Shown: positions 1 through 9,760 of the stretch, in pieces
Layout: every line of letters begins with the position of its first letter
Numbering within the stretch: the stretch's first letter is position 1
NCBI GenBank assembly: GCA_947243795.1
Contig: OX365934.1
Location: forward strand, 558,001-622,000
Length of the DNA stretch: 64,000 nucleotides
Source of the DNA: Saccharomyces uvarum
Lineage: Eukaryota; Ascomycota; Saccharomycetes; Saccharomycetales; Saccharomycetaceae
Reading direction: 5' to 3'
Made by a program: the position numbers and the translations under genes
The notes under the pieces: model-generated
Database searches by the model: none
Told to the model about the DNA's origin: nothing
What the model saw: the letters and a program-made list of their open reading frames with translations, nothing else

Positions 1-731
1 AATATTTTCAAATAAATAACAGATTCATGCTCTATACGGAAAAGGATAACATTTTATTAACTAGTGAATTCAAAACAAGTTCCAAAGAGCTGAAGGCAAT
101 TTTGAATCCGGAAGGGTTTGATATTGAAGAGCATAGGATTTTCAGTCAGTTTTTGGTAATAATCTCAGGTATTATCGACGAATATGATAGAGATATTCAA
201 GTAACAGCATCTCACGTTAGAAAAGATTCTCCTATTCCGTCAGTGCAAAAAAAGCAACCCGTTTCCTCTGAATGTGTGCCCACTTTGAACCACATTTCAA
301 CTGCAAGGGAAATACATTCAAACACGAAAGCTGCGATTTCTGAAGATAAGCAGAAGCAGGACAGTGGCGCTAGAGGTGGATTCAACATTAGCAAGCTCAC
401 TTTAAAGGTCAACAAGCCTTTTAAGAAGCCCAAGAAGATACTGAATGCTAACGTAGTAAACGAGTTGAACAGGCCGAGTATAAGGAATAAAAGAAGTCCG
501 GAAACGGTTTTACCAAATGAGGTAAATCCTGGTATAGAGAAGACACATGAGGTTGAAAAAATCATGGTGAATAAAGATGATACTGTAAAATGTCCAGCTG
601 AGACAATTCTGCAAGATTCTAAGGGTACGGACGGTTCTGAGAAGAAAGCTGGTATAAGGGAGGCGGTCAAGACTAAAAATAAGAGAGGAAGTAGAATACG
701 AAAAATCGTTCACGTACCGCTCAAAATTTGA
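1..731 (+). CDS. MTE1: MTE1, Mph1-associated D-loop binding protein (5' end outside window)
   Basis: This is the C-terminal part of Mte1 (YGR042W), which binds D-loops and works with the Mph1 helicase in recombination repair and telomere maintenance. The frame is already open at base 3, with no stop before the first internal ATG at 27, so the gene begins upstream of the window. About 242 codons remain of the roughly 271 in S. cerevisiae. The visible N-terminal segment matches the conserved DUF2439-type region. The remainder is basic, Lys/Ser/Thr-rich and low in hydrophobic residues, as expected for a DNA-binding tail. The stop is TGA at 729-731. Identification rests on recalled sequence and on the neighbour NQM1. 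Confidence 0.85.
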   Translation, partial: YFQINNRFMLYTEKDNILLTSEFKTSSKELKAILNPEGFDIEEHRIFSQFLVIISGIIDEYDRDIQVTASHVRKDSPIPSVQKKQPVSSECVPTLNHISTAREIHSNTKAAISEDKQKQDSGARGGFNISKLTLKVNKPFKKPKKILNANVVNELNRPSIRNKRSPETVLPNEVNPGIEKTHEVEKIMVNKDDTVKCPAETILQDSKGTDGSEKKAGIREAVKTKNKRGSRIRKIVHVPLKI

Positions 732-860
732 TTACGCTTAGAAAAATAATCAGCGTCTTAATGAATATATTGGTTAGTATAGCGTGCATATGTACTTAAG
801 CTAACTCATACTAGGGTATTGGAAAAGATGGACGAAAATACATAAGTGTAACCTTAATGA

Positions 861-1862
861 TCACATTTTTTCCTCAACTAACTTGTACAGCGCTTCAATG
901 TCTACAGAAAATTTCCTAATACCATCAGATAGTTTTTCCGTGGCCATTTGATCTTCGTTAAAGACATACCTGAAGTGAGGTTCATCGTTGATGAAAGATA
1001 CTTTTTCGACACCTTCTTGCTTAGCGGTCTCTGCGTTCAATTTGTTTTCAATAGGATCTGTTGACTCGTGTAACTGTTGCAAAATATTCAGTGGAAGAGT
1101 CATGTCATCAATACCTGCTAAGGCCTTCAACTCATCAAGGTTTCTAAAGGAAGCCGCCATCACCTCGGTGTTATAGCCGTGCCTCTTGTAGTAGCTGTAT
1201 ATCTTTCTTACAGAAAGAACACCGGGATCAGTCTCCCCGGTGTAGTCTTCACCTGACCGCTCCTTGTAGAAATCCATAATCCTTCCCACAAATGGGGAAA
1301 TCAAAGTAACTTTTGCCTCCGCGCATGCTACTGCTTGAGTGAAGGAAAACAACAACGTCATGTTACAGTGAATGCCATGTTTTGCTTCCAATTCTTTAGC
1401 AGCTTGTATGCCTTCCCATGTAGAAGCTATCTTGATCAATACTCTTTCTTTAGGTACGCTCACGTCTTTGTATAGTTTGATGATATGGAGGGCTTTCTTG
1501 ACTGTGGCTTTCTTGTCAAAGGACAGCCTTGCATCCACTTCGGTGGAAACTCTACCTGGCACAATCTTCAAGATCTGTGAACCAAATTCCACCAAAATTT
1601 TATCCATGGCATTCTCGACTTTCTCATGGTCGGTCTTACCATGCTTTCTACCGAACTCGACAGCGGCGTCGATCAGCTTCTCATACTTCTCTAGCTTTGA
1701 AGCGGCCAATATCAAAGAAGGGTTGGTAGTTGAGTCCTGGGGCTCGTACTTGGAAATGGACTCAAAATCCCCAGAATCAGCCACCACATGGGTCCCAGCC
1801 TTCTTCAACTGGTCCAAGGACGAATTAGCAACTTTTTGTTTTTTATCTGCGTGTTCTGACAT
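861..1862 (-). CDS. NQM1: NQM1, transaldolase paralogue
   Basis: This 333-residue transaldolase belongs to the class I aldolase fold family. It transfers a dihydroxyacetone unit between sugar phosphates in the non-oxidative pentose phosphate pathway. The catalytic Schiff-base lysine is visible at K144 in the RVLIKIASTWEG motif, and the family motifs STTNPSLI and GRVSTEVDARLSF are intact. It resembles the housekeeping Tal1 but carries the divergent N-terminus (MSEHADKKQK) and C-terminal half typical of Nqm1 (YGR043C), the ohnologue induced by stress and at stationary phase. The length equals that of S. cerevisiae Nqm1. Upstream lie five stress-response elements, consistent with Msn2/4 control. 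It is convergent with MTE1, with about 130 bp between the stops. Confidence 0.95.
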   Translation of the reverse strand: MSEHADKKQKVANSSLDQLKKAGTHVVADSGDFESISKYEPQDSTTNPSLILAASKLEKYEKLIDAAVEFGRKHGKTDHEKVENAMDKILVEFGSQILKIVPGRVSTEVDARLSFDKKATVKKALHIIKLYKDVSVPKERVLIKIASTWEGIQAAKELEAKHGIHCNMTLLFSFTQAVACAEAKVTLISPFVGRIMDFYKERSGEDYTGETDPGVLSVRKIYSYYKRHGYNTEVMAASFRNLDELKALAGIDDMTLPLNILQQLHESTDPIENKLNAETAKQEGVEKVSFINDEPHFRYVFNEDQMATEKLSDGIRKFSVDIEALYKLVEEKM

Positions 1863-3148
1863 ATTTATATAAACGTAGGAGGAGTATTATCTACAGTTAT
1901 GTCTCTACTCACGCTAACAGATATTCTTTAAAAAATCCAAGGAAAAAGGCTATGGCAAGCATCGGCAAGATGGAGAGAGACTGCAAGATTGTTGTTCCCT
2001 TTATAGGTTTGCACATCGTATCCAACGTGTCTTGAAGGAACCGAAATGTGCTCCCCTCATTCGCCCCTACCATGCGAGAAGGACCCACTACACAACGTAT
2101 TGCAAACCAGAAGTCTGCTGGAACAACATGGAAACCAAGCTAGCCCAGCCACTTGCCAAAAAGCTCGTCATCTTGGCTGATCCTTCAAACCCAGACCGAC
2201 TATTGAAAAAACCCTTTTGTGTCACTAATCCGCCCCCAATTACCCTCCCGTCGGGCGACATAATGAGCACCTATAGGGGAGGGGGGTCCCAAGAAAGGAA
2301 TACTAAAACGGATGGAAAAAGCCGATGCATGCCCCTATTTCAGAGAACACTGATCCTACACTACCAGCTAGTATGTGTTACTGGGTCGACATTGAAGAAA
2401 TAAATAAAAAAAAAAAAAAAAGAAAAAGAAGAACCTTTTTTTGTATAATCAAAATTTGTTGCATACACTTCATCATCCCTTATAGTTTTTCCAAAGAGAT
2501 CATAAAATAAAATGCCACTTTTCTTCTTTTTCTTCTTCTTGACTATGCAGATCTTTTACCACAAAATGGCCGATCTGGCCTTTATCGTTTCTTAGTGTTT
2601 TCCCCTTTCGCCCTGGTCCTCGAGAGTTGTTGTATTGCTCAGGCTGTTTCAGAAGAAATGCGTGCAATGCAAGTTTATCGATGAACTTCTATGGAGGATA
2701 TTGAAAAACAACTTCCAACAGTAGAAAACATAAAAATTTTAGTTAGGAAAAACTACCTAAGACGCTATTAGCTACATTTTTGTAACTACAGTTTGATCAA
2801 ACAGAATAATGTACCCAGAACTTCACAAAAATTAAAGCGATGTCCAGGTTTTAAAACAGCAATACGTTATTTGAGTACTCTATTATCGAGTCATGTGTAT
2901 AAAGATAATAGCAAGGAAAAGATTCTTATTGAAATCATTCTCCGATGAAGCAACAACTAAATATAAAAGAAAAAAGTTGCAAAAATTTATTTAGCGATGC
3001 AAGTTGAAAGGTGTATTAATTGTCAAGGAGCAAATGTTGGTAGTTTCAAACGTCGCCTTTAATTTTTATTTTGTTTTTAGATGGAATATAATGCGGCTCT
3101 TCTACACGCATTTTCAAAGTCCTATTTACTTTTATTGTTGCATATCGA
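1863..3148. other. NQM1 promoter and RME1 3' region (intergenic, 1.29 kb)
   Basis: This gap lies between NQM1 (start at 1862) and the end of RME1 (3149). Both genes are on the minus strand, so it holds the NQM1 promoter plus the RME1 3' UTR. Near NQM1 there is a cluster of CCCCT/AGGGG stress elements. An A-rich run sits at about 2406-2420, and a pyrimidine-rich tract at about 2518-2540. A perfect 11/11 match to the ARS consensus is at 2725-2735 on the minus strand. No tRNA, LTR or convincing additional gene is seen. An open frame of 123 codons at 2032 looks non-coding. Confidence 0.7.
2053..2336. promoter_or_regulatory. Cluster of five STREs upstream of NQM1
   Basis: Five copies of the Msn2/Msn4 stress-response element lie 190-475 bp upstream of the NQM1 start. 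CCCCT occurs at 2053-2057, 2064-2068 and 2332-2336, and AGGGG at 2275-2279 and 2280-2284. Such density is typical of general-stress genes. Function is inferred from the motif and from known NQM1 regulation in S. cerevisiae. Confidence 0.65.
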
Positions 3149-4039
3149 CTATCTGGAGATGCTGTTCATAAATTTTCTCAAACGCTTATTGAACCTCGAA
3201 TCGGCATTATTGTGCACCATGGCTACATGTCTCTTATAGGCATCCTTCCTCTTAAATGTTTTCTGACAAATAGAAAATGGACAACTTAGCCCTGGATACT
3301 TTTCCACTCTCAAATTTAGCGATTTCTCCATCTCTACATCAAGCTCACCTCTATGCTGAGATGCACAGTGCCTTCTTAAACCAGTTGCTTGCAGAAATCC
3401 TAATATTTTCCAAGGGCATTGCTTTATTGGGCATGTATACGGTCTTTTAAGATTGAATTCATCTAGATGCGCGGCAAACTTTAGTAATGTTGGGAAATTT
3501 TCAGAACAATGGGAACACCGATAACTTCCCCTTTTCGTCTGCTTTTGAGAAAGTGTGCTCGATACTTTGGGGTCATTATATAGCTGGGCCACGTGTGAAA
3601 GTTGTGAATAAGCCGGAGGGCATTGCGAAGCAATTTGTTCCGTCGCATTGCCGTCAAAAAATGCTGAATTCACTTCTTTTTGAGGTTTGAAATTTACCAG
3701 ATCTTTGAACGTAGGGCTCAAAGATGGCGTAATATACTGTGCATTATTTGTCACCTCACCACATTTATCGCGTAACTGTGATTCATTTGTTTCAAAAAAC
3801 GTATATATTTCATCAACCTGGCCTTGACTTTCAAGTATTGGAACTGTAGATTCCAGTGATCCGAGCAAATGATTCTTGGTGGAATACAGGTTAACATCTT
3901 CTTCTAAAAGTGTTACTGAGTTTGGGATTACATTTCGCTCTGCTTCATGCCAATGATAAAATGATTGTACTTCCTGAAAACTCTCTCCATTCCAAGATAC
4001 ATTGGCGATGGCACTGTTTTGCCCAAAGTATAATGGCAT
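3149..4039 (-). CDS. RME1: RME1, zinc-finger repressor of meiosis
   Basis: The 296-residue protein matches Rme1 (YGR044C). It represses IME1 in haploid cells to block meiosis and activates CLN2. The C-terminal half carries three C2H2-like fingers. The first starts at C175/C178, the second has C203, C208, H224 and H229, and the third has C253, C258, H271 and H276. A short basic helical tail follows, like the segment needed for DNA binding in S. cerevisiae. The N-terminal 170 residues are acidic and poorly conserved in type. The ATG at 4037-4039 gives a length close to the S. cerevisiae protein (300). The upstream DNA contains Swi5/Ace2 sites and a degenerate a1/alpha2 operator. Confidence 0.93.
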   Translation of the reverse strand: MPLYFGQNSAIANVSWNGESFQEVQSFYHWHEAERNVIPNSVTLLEEDVNLYSTKNHLLGSLESTVPILESQGQVDEIYTFFETNESQLRDKCGEVTNNAQYITPSLSPTFKDLVNFKPQKEVNSAFFDGNATEQIASQCPPAYSQLSHVAQLYNDPKVSSTLSQKQTKRGSYRCSHCSENFPTLLKFAAHLDEFNLKRPYTCPIKQCPWKILGFLQATGLRRHCASQHRGELDVEMEKSLNLRVEKYPGLSCPFSICQKTFKRKDAYKRHVAMVHNNADSRFNKRLRKFMNSISR

Positions 4040-4316
4040 TGGTATACTAAGCTCCCAGTGGCAGACTGATAGGTTATGGTTTGTAGAATGCTAAATTGTT
4101 TTTGTAAAGAAGGACAACGACAGCTTTGATGAGCTACCACAAGCAGAAGACTATAAACTAACCAGAAATCCTGCTATTACTGTCCATTCTAACCGGAACC
4201 GGGAACTACAAAATAGTTGCAATAAATGACAAAAACACTTGAAATGACAGAGCATTTTCTATGAAGTAAAACGATATGCATTACTTATATTGCTCCCTTT
4301 TAATTCATTTGAAGGC

Positions 4317-4349
4317 ACCAGCCTGTTCTCTATATAAGGAAAAACCAGC
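4317..4349. promoter_or_regulatory. Two Swi5/Ace2 sites upstream of RME1
   Basis: ACCAGC occurs twice, at 4317-4322 and 4344-4349, about 280-310 bp upstream of the RME1 start. This is the core recognised by the M/G1 activators Swi5 and Ace2, which are known to drive RME1 in G1. Sites are called by motif only. Confidence 0.55.
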
Positions 4350-4360
4350 TAAATATACGG

Positions 4361-4380
4361 TGATGTACTTAAAAACAAGC
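4361..4380 (+). promoter_or_regulatory. Degenerate a1/alpha2 haploid-specific operator upstream of RME1
   Basis: The 20-bp stretch fits the hsg operator pattern TGATGTA-N2-T-N-W-N2-ACAYGA. The alpha2 half is perfect and the a1 half matches 4 of 6 positions (ACAAGC). It lies about 320 bp upstream of the RME1 start, directly beside the Swi5/Ace2 sites, where a1/alpha2 could block activation in diploids. RME1 is a classic haploid-specific gene. Confidence 0.55.
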
Positions 4381-4977
4381 GCGGACATTTCTGTACGCTT
4401 TTTGTTAGCAAGCCTGCCGGAGAAGTTCGGATTTTTTTCTATTTGAGCGAAACAATAGGTCGGCTATTGATGTAATCTACAACATGCATCCCGGCCTGCC
4501 ACTTTAGATACCACGGCATCCCTTGGAACAGCTAGGAAAAAAGCCTGACACTTTAGCAACTCCTTACCATGATGCTATCTACGGCGATTCTTCAATTACT
4601 TAGTATCACTAATACTGGGGCAAAGTGGCGACGTAAAAGAGCATAAGGAGAGGCAAATGTATGTTCATTCATATGTCAAGTATAAAGAACGGACCTTTAG
4701 GCATTTATTTGCTAAAGGAAAAATAAATAGGAAAAGTTTTTAACAAGAAGCATTCAGATATCTGATGAGGCTATATTAGATTATGGATCTAATATGCATA
4801 TAGAACATTACGGTCTTTTTTTAGAGAACTCTACAAAAACTATCAATAAAGAAGACAACAAAAAGCGTTTGAACTAGCTATATCTGAAGGCGATATCGAC
4901 TATATACCTTCAACTTTCATTTATTATGCAGTAGCCCACGATATTCCTTACCAATCTATAGGTCAAGTGACCTTTAC

Positions 4978-4985
4978 TTACCCGG
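4978..4985 (+). promoter_or_regulatory. Reb1 site upstream of TAM41
   Basis: TTACCCGG matches the core site of the general regulatory factor Reb1. It lies about 195 bp upstream of the TAM41 start, the usual position for a factor that sets a nucleosome-free promoter. Confidence 0.55.
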
Positions 4986-5177
4986 CGAACTTGAAAAAGA
5001 AGCCATACCGTTCAGCCTGGTCAACCTTGAATAGTATAAAGTGAATACTTCGACCGATGCATGTGAAAGAGTTTTGATATATCCCAAAGTCACCAGCGTG
5101 ATAAAAGAGTGATACATCGCTTAATTTCTAATTCGCACTGCTAGTGAACATATTTGTTATCAAATATTGCCTGAATT

Positions 5178-6335
5178 ATGTTTCAAGTCTCTGAAAATCG
5201 CCTAAGTTTGCTGCTGAGAGGCCAAACAACGCATGCAAGCGTGTTGAAAAGACTTTTAAGTACGCGCATTAAGGAAGAAAAGACTTCCTTAGAGGATGCT
5301 GGCATTATCTCTAATAGAACTATTTACGAAAAGCAAAATGTCCATATCGAAGGGATTACTAAGGACAATGATCTGGAATTATTAGAAAAAGGTATCAGGA
5401 AATCTGACGAGATGACTTCCAATTTCACAAATTATATGTATAGATTTAATAGACTCCCTCCTAATTACGGAAGTAATCAACTTATTACCATAGATAAGGA
5501 ACTACAGAAAGAACTGCATGGAGTTATGGCGTCTTTCAAGGCTCCCTGCAGGTTTGCATTTGGTTACGGCTCAGGAGTTTTTGAACAAGCAGGTTATTCT
5601 AAAACCGATAGCAAACCTCAAATCGATATTATATTGGGTGTCACTCATCCATCACACTTCCACTCTATTAATATGAGACAAAATCCTAACCACTATTCCA
5701 GTTTGAAATACTTCGGTTCTGAATTCGTTTCCAAATTTCAACAAATTGGAGCAGGAGTGTACTTCAACCCATTTGCCAATATAAATGGGCACGATGTAAA
5801 ATATGGAGTAGTTTCTATGGAAACACTTTTAAAAGATGTAGCTACTTGGAATACATTCTATATAGCGGGGCGACTACAAAAACCGGTTAAAATATTGAAA
5901 AATGATCTAAGAGTGCAATATTGGAACCAATTAAACCTAAAAGCTGCGGCTACATTGGCTAAGCACTACACCCTAGAGAAAAATGACAACAAGTTTGATG
6001 AATTCCAATTTTATAAAGAGATAACCGCTTTGAGTTACGCAGGTGATATTAGATACAAGCTAGGTGGAGAAAATCCTGACAAAGTTAACAACATTGTTAC
6101 TAAAAACTTTGAAAGGTTCCAAATGTACTATAAACCTATTTACAAAGAGGTGGTCCTAAACGATTCATTTTATCTTCCAAAGGGATTTACATTAAAAAAC
6201 ACTCAGAGACTTTTACTCAGCCGCATAAGTAAATCGAGTGCACTGCAAACCATTAAGGGTGTTTTCACTGCGGGGGTCACAAAATCAGTTAAGTATGCTT
6301 GGGCTAAGAAGATGAAATCAATGAAAAGAAATTAG
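5178..6335 (+). CDS. TAM41: TAM41, mitochondrial CDP-diacylglycerol synthase
   Basis: Tam41 (YGR046W) makes CDP-diacylglycerol from phosphatidic acid and CTP on the matrix side of the mitochondrial inner membrane, the first step toward cardiolipin. The 385 residues equal the S. cerevisiae length. Residues 1-30 form a basic, hydroxylated, acid-free presequence. The nucleotidyltransferase signature is visible as GYGSGVF (129-135) followed by QIDIILGV (148-155), with the metal-binding Asp at 150. The central and C-terminal parts are highly conserved, ending in a basic amphipathic region that is thought to contact the membrane. The ATG at 5178 is the first in frame and gives a proper presequence. 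Confidence 0.96.
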   Translation: MFQVSENRLSLLLRGQTTHASVLKRLLSTRIKEEKTSLEDAGIISNRTIYEKQNVHIEGITKDNDLELLEKGIRKSDEMTSNFTNYMYRFNRLPPNYGSNQLITIDKELQKELHGVMASFKAPCRFAFGYGSGVFEQAGYSKTDSKPQIDIILGVTHPSHFHSINMRQNPNHYSSLKYFGSEFVSKFQQIGAGVYFNPFANINGHDVKYGVVSMETLLKDVATWNTFYIAGRLQKPVKILKNDLRVQYWNQLNLKAAATLAKHYTLEKNDNKFDEFQFYKEITALSYAGDIRYKLGGENPDKVNNIVTKNFERFQMYYKPIYKEVVLNDSFYLPKGFTLKNTQRLLLSRISKSSALQTIKGVFTAGVTKSVKYAWAKKMKSMKRN

Positions 6336-6685
6336 TTAATCCAGCACAACATACAAGTTTTTCTTCCTCCTAAATTTTACTTTCTCATCGTTTAATAATT
6401 TATGAAAAATCATTTTATTTACATTCCTAATTCGGTCACCGGTCAATATTTATTTATTTCTACTTTCTCTTACACCATATTCTCAGGTAATATGCATTTT
6501 CCCATTAACGCCATCAAAATTGGTGTTCGACTATCAATCGCATCCTGGAAAAGGGTCTATAATTCTTAGTGCCTGCAAAGGATTTCATATTTAAGAATCA
6601 TAGTACGTCGGGATGTGGTTTGTTCGCTTATATTTATAAGGGTTATAATACAATTATATTTTAATCAGAAACATTTAAACAATCT
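6336..6685. other. Convergent 3' region of TAM41 and TFC4
   Basis: These 350 bases of AT-rich DNA lie between two converging stop codons. They hold T-rich and TATATT-like polyadenylation signals and nothing else recognisable. Confidence 0.6.
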
Positions 6686-9600
6686 TTAAACACTTAAATA
6701 CTCTTCCATGAGTTTATCAGCTAACTGCGTATTCCCGCTTTGCTGATAAATTATAATACAGTTGTATGCGGCGTGTTTTTTCAACTTTTCATCATCATAG
6801 TTCTCTAAAACCTTATTATAATATTCAACAGCAATTGATACCAGACCAATCAAATGAAAAGAACGTCCTAAATTGTAGTCTGCTTCTTGTTTTTCCAGAT
6901 CTGTGTATAGGCTTTTCCTTATTGAATAATAACGATACAAATATCGCAATCCGTGAAGTATCTGAAAATGTCTCTGAGCTGTTAACCTTTGCATGGCACG
7001 ATGAATATGCGATAGCCCCATTAAAAGGTTGACCATTGGATCATCTGGAATATTCTCCTCCAGCCTCGTTAAGTACTGCAATGCTGAAAGAAAACCTCTA
7101 CTAGAGTAAAGCAAAACAGCATAGATGTAGTACAGATATGGCGATGACTTTTTATTGGGGTTGTCCACGACTTTGTTCGTTATTGAGGCTTGACCATTAA
7201 CTTCTGTGCTATATCTACAACTATCGAAAGCTTTCAATTGCCTTAAGAAGAATTTTTGTTGAATAGTAGAACTTAAAATATTCAGAGAGGAGGGCCCGCG
7301 GCATAAGGAATACATAAATACCTGCAAAACTTTCCTGTTAAATTGAAATTGATTCAGCAGACCTCTTAAGTTTTCTGCCAGTTCTTCTTCATCGTCCATT
7401 TGCAGTACAATAGCCAATTTCACGAATTTCATCATTTTGACTCTTTCTGAATCCTGAAAAAAGACGTTCACTTCCTGGGCTGTTTCTACCACACTTAAAC
7501 CATCCTCAACGCTTTGATATTTCGCTATTATAAGGGAAAGTTCCATAAATAGCTCAAACCATTGCTCATATGACAGTCCTCTTAATTCTGTTGCAGATGT
7601 AAGAGTCACTCTCTCTTCCATCAACGGCCCTTCAAACACGCTATCTCCTTCAGCTAACTTGGATAGTCTTTCAATTTGAAAATCAAGCTCGGTATTGAAT
7701 TTCTTAGTTCTCCGTAGGATACCGACGAATTTCCTAGAACGACTTTTCATGAAGAAATTTTTAACACTTGAAAAAATATCAACCAATTCTGAAACTGTAT
7801 TAATCCATATAGTTACTTGTTTGGATTCACCAAATGTCGGGTCAAACTTGAATTGCTTGATCTTCTGATATTTCTCTACGACTTTTGCAGTTATTCTTCT
7901 TTCCCTTTCTATTCTCTCTCTCTCTGCGTCATAGGGTGTACGCTTTTTTTTTCTGAAGGTTCGAAATTTGCTATCCTCCAATAATGGTTTACTGGAGACA
8001 TCGTTCAAACTATCGCCAGAACCCCTTTCAGTAGATATCCTATGCAGTGATTCATCGACTTGATGTTTTCTCATTTCCACAACGTCAACTAACATATGTT
8101 TAAAGGTTTCTGGATCGTTTAGGTGATAATAAACTTCTGCGAGTGACACACGAATATCCAAATCGCCTGGTTCAGACTTGATGGCCAATTCATAGTATTC
8201 TTTTGCCGTTTCATAATTTTCGGTTTCTTTGTAACATCTTGCTAGGGGTTTAAAGATGTCAGATGTACGCCACTCCTCAATAGCCAACAACGGCGTAAAG
8301 AAATCAATGGCTTCTTTATACTTTTCGGCCTTTGTTAAAGCAGTTGCTGCTTCAAAATATAAATCTGCAACGTCGGTAAAACTTTCATCGTAAAGACATT
8401 GAAAGTGATTAAGGGCTTCAACAAGATTATCTGTGTCCAATCTTAACAACCCTAACCTAACTCTGATGTCGATTGGAATGGTATACGATTTTTCCTTTTC
8501 AATGGCGGGTAGAGAATCGAAAGTACTGTTTTTGAACCTTCTATTGTCAAATTCTGAATCATCCGAAACATCGTCCCAAAACACCTGACCTTCACGACGT
8601 TGAATCCAACGTGCACATTTTTTGATTGCCTTAATGCCATCGACCTCACCGACTGCCAACTTCAGAAAGAGTTCCGCGAGAATATTCAGAGAAGACCAAT
8701 CGAATGGTATACATTTATATTTTGCGTTTATTTTTTTCCAGTTAATCTCAGGAAACATCTGCATATCTTCATCTTGATCAAGGGGTTCCTTTTCGGCCTC
8801 TTCTTCTGCCGCACTCTCTTCATCTGAAGAATCTAAAGCATTTTCTGCAGCAGCCAAAATGGCTTCTCTTCTTTCGACATTCGCGTTGAACACTTTCATG
8901 TAAAGTTCCACGGCGTCATCGATTCTGTCATAGTCAACGTAAAGAATAGCCAACTCTCTTAATATGTTCGCATCGTAAGGATTGTATATATATAGTTTTT
9001 GAAATCCATCGAGAGCTCTTGCCAATTGTCCTGTTTTCTTGTACAACATTGCCCGGCGGTATGTAGATTCCCATTCCATAGGGTTCAAGCTTATAACCCT
9101 AGACAAACAGTATATTGCCTGTCTAACGTGATCTAAATCAGCAGATAAAATAGCCACTATTTTCCAAAACTCCCAATCGGACGCATTTAGATGAGCTGCC
9201 AAAAACCACGAGTTACAACAATCGTTAAGTCTTCCTTGCAATTGATAGATATCACCCAGAGTTTCATAAGCAGCAAAATTACGCGCATCTTTTTTAATCA
9301 CCTCATTGAATAATCTTTCCGCAACTTGTAAATCATTTCTAACAAATGCTTCATTAGCCTCGGAGAGCAGTTGCGCTACCTCTGGATCTAGCACTCTTTC
9401 TTTCCTTTGACGGCCATATGATTTACTTTTACCATTTTTCTTTTTCTTTTTCACTTTAAAGTTACTTGCTTCCCTAATTGCATTCATGAAATCTTCTTCA
9501 TCATCTTCAGATATTTCCCCATAGTCTGAAAATTCTGCTAGTAAAGAATTGTCCCGCTCAGAGTCATCCTCATCTTCGCTAAATTGCAAATCGCGAGGTA

Positions 9601-9760
9601 CATCCTCGTCACCATATTCCTCGTCCTGTATTAAATGCTTGTAATCGTCAATATTACCGTACAAATGTTCTTCATCCTCTTCATTTTCCTTTGGGACATC
9701 GAATTCCTCTGGTTTAGCAAGTTCCTTTTGTTGGCCCCTCTTTGATTTCCTTGCTGCCAT
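6686..9760 (-). CDS. TFC4: TFC4, TFIIIC tau131 subunit
   Basis: This 1024-residue TPR protein is Tfc4 (YGR047C, 1025 in S. cerevisiae). It is the tauA subunit of TFIIIC that recruits TFIIIB by contacting Brf1 and Bdp1 at tRNA and 5S genes. The first 95 residues are strongly acidic, with long Asp/Glu runs. A lysine-rich patch follows at about 103-120. Tandem tetratricopeptide repeats then run from about 128 to 550, interrupted by an acidic insert near 310-335. A second TPR set occupies the C-terminal third. A basic segment near residues 600-640 separates the two arrays. It is divergent from UFD1 across 343 bp. No breaks are seen. Confidence 0.97.
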   Translation of the reverse strand: MAARKSKRGQQKELAKPEEFDVPKENEEDEEHLYGNIDDYKHLIQDEEYGDEDVPRDLQFSEDEDDSERDNSLLAEFSDYGEISEDDEEDFMNAIREASNFKVKKKKKNGKSKSYGRQRKERVLDPEVAQLLSEANEAFVRNDLQVAERLFNEVIKKDARNFAAYETLGDIYQLQGRLNDCCNSWFLAAHLNASDWEFWKIVAILSADLDHVRQAIYCLSRVISLNPMEWESTYRRAMLYKKTGQLARALDGFQKLYIYNPYDANILRELAILYVDYDRIDDAVELYMKVFNANVERREAILAAAENALDSSDEESAAEEEAEKEPLDQDEDMQMFPEINWKKINAKYKCIPFDWSSLNILAELFLKLAVGEVDGIKAIKKCARWIQRREGQVFWDDVSDDSEFDNRRFKNSTFDSLPAIEKEKSYTIPIDIRVRLGLLRLDTDNLVEALNHFQCLYDESFTDVADLYFEAATALTKAEKYKEAIDFFTPLLAIEEWRTSDIFKPLARCYKETENYETAKEYYELAIKSEPGDLDIRVSLAEVYYHLNDPETFKHMLVDVVEMRKHQVDESLHRISTERGSGDSLNDVSSKPLLEDSKFRTFRKKKRTPYDAERERIERERRITAKVVEKYQKIKQFKFDPTFGESKQVTIWINTVSELVDIFSSVKNFFMKSRSRKFVGILRRTKKFNTELDFQIERLSKLAEGDSVFEGPLMEERVTLTSATELRGLSYEQWFELFMELSLIIAKYQSVEDGLSVVETAQEVNVFFQDSERVKMMKFVKLAIVLQMDDEEELAENLRGLLNQFQFNRKVLQVFMYSLCRGPSSLNILSSTIQQKFFLRQLKAFDSCRYSTEVNGQASITNKVVDNPNKKSSPYLYYIYAVLLYSSRGFLSALQYLTRLEENIPDDPMVNLLMGLSHIHRAMQRLTAQRHFQILHGLRYLYRYYSIRKSLYTDLEKQEADYNLGRSFHLIGLVSIAVEYYNKVLENYDDEKLKKHAAYNCIIIYQQSGNTQLADKLMEEYLSV

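Larger units (their letters stand above)
4040..5177. other. RME1-TAM41 divergent promoter region (1.14 kb)
   Basis: This shared upstream region serves two divergent genes. The RME1-proximal part holds Swi5/Ace2 and a1/alpha2-type sites, and the TAM41-proximal part holds a Reb1 site. The middle, about 4400-4950, shows no open frame of note, no RNA gene and no repeat that I can recognise. The dubious S. cerevisiae ORF YGR045C has no evident intact counterpart here. Confidence 0.6.

Noticed and set aside
2032-2403. 123-codon plus-strand frame upstream of NQM1
   Set aside because: It covers the stress-element cluster of NQM1. Its composition is Pro/Lys/Thr-rich without domain features, and chance is the simpler explanation.
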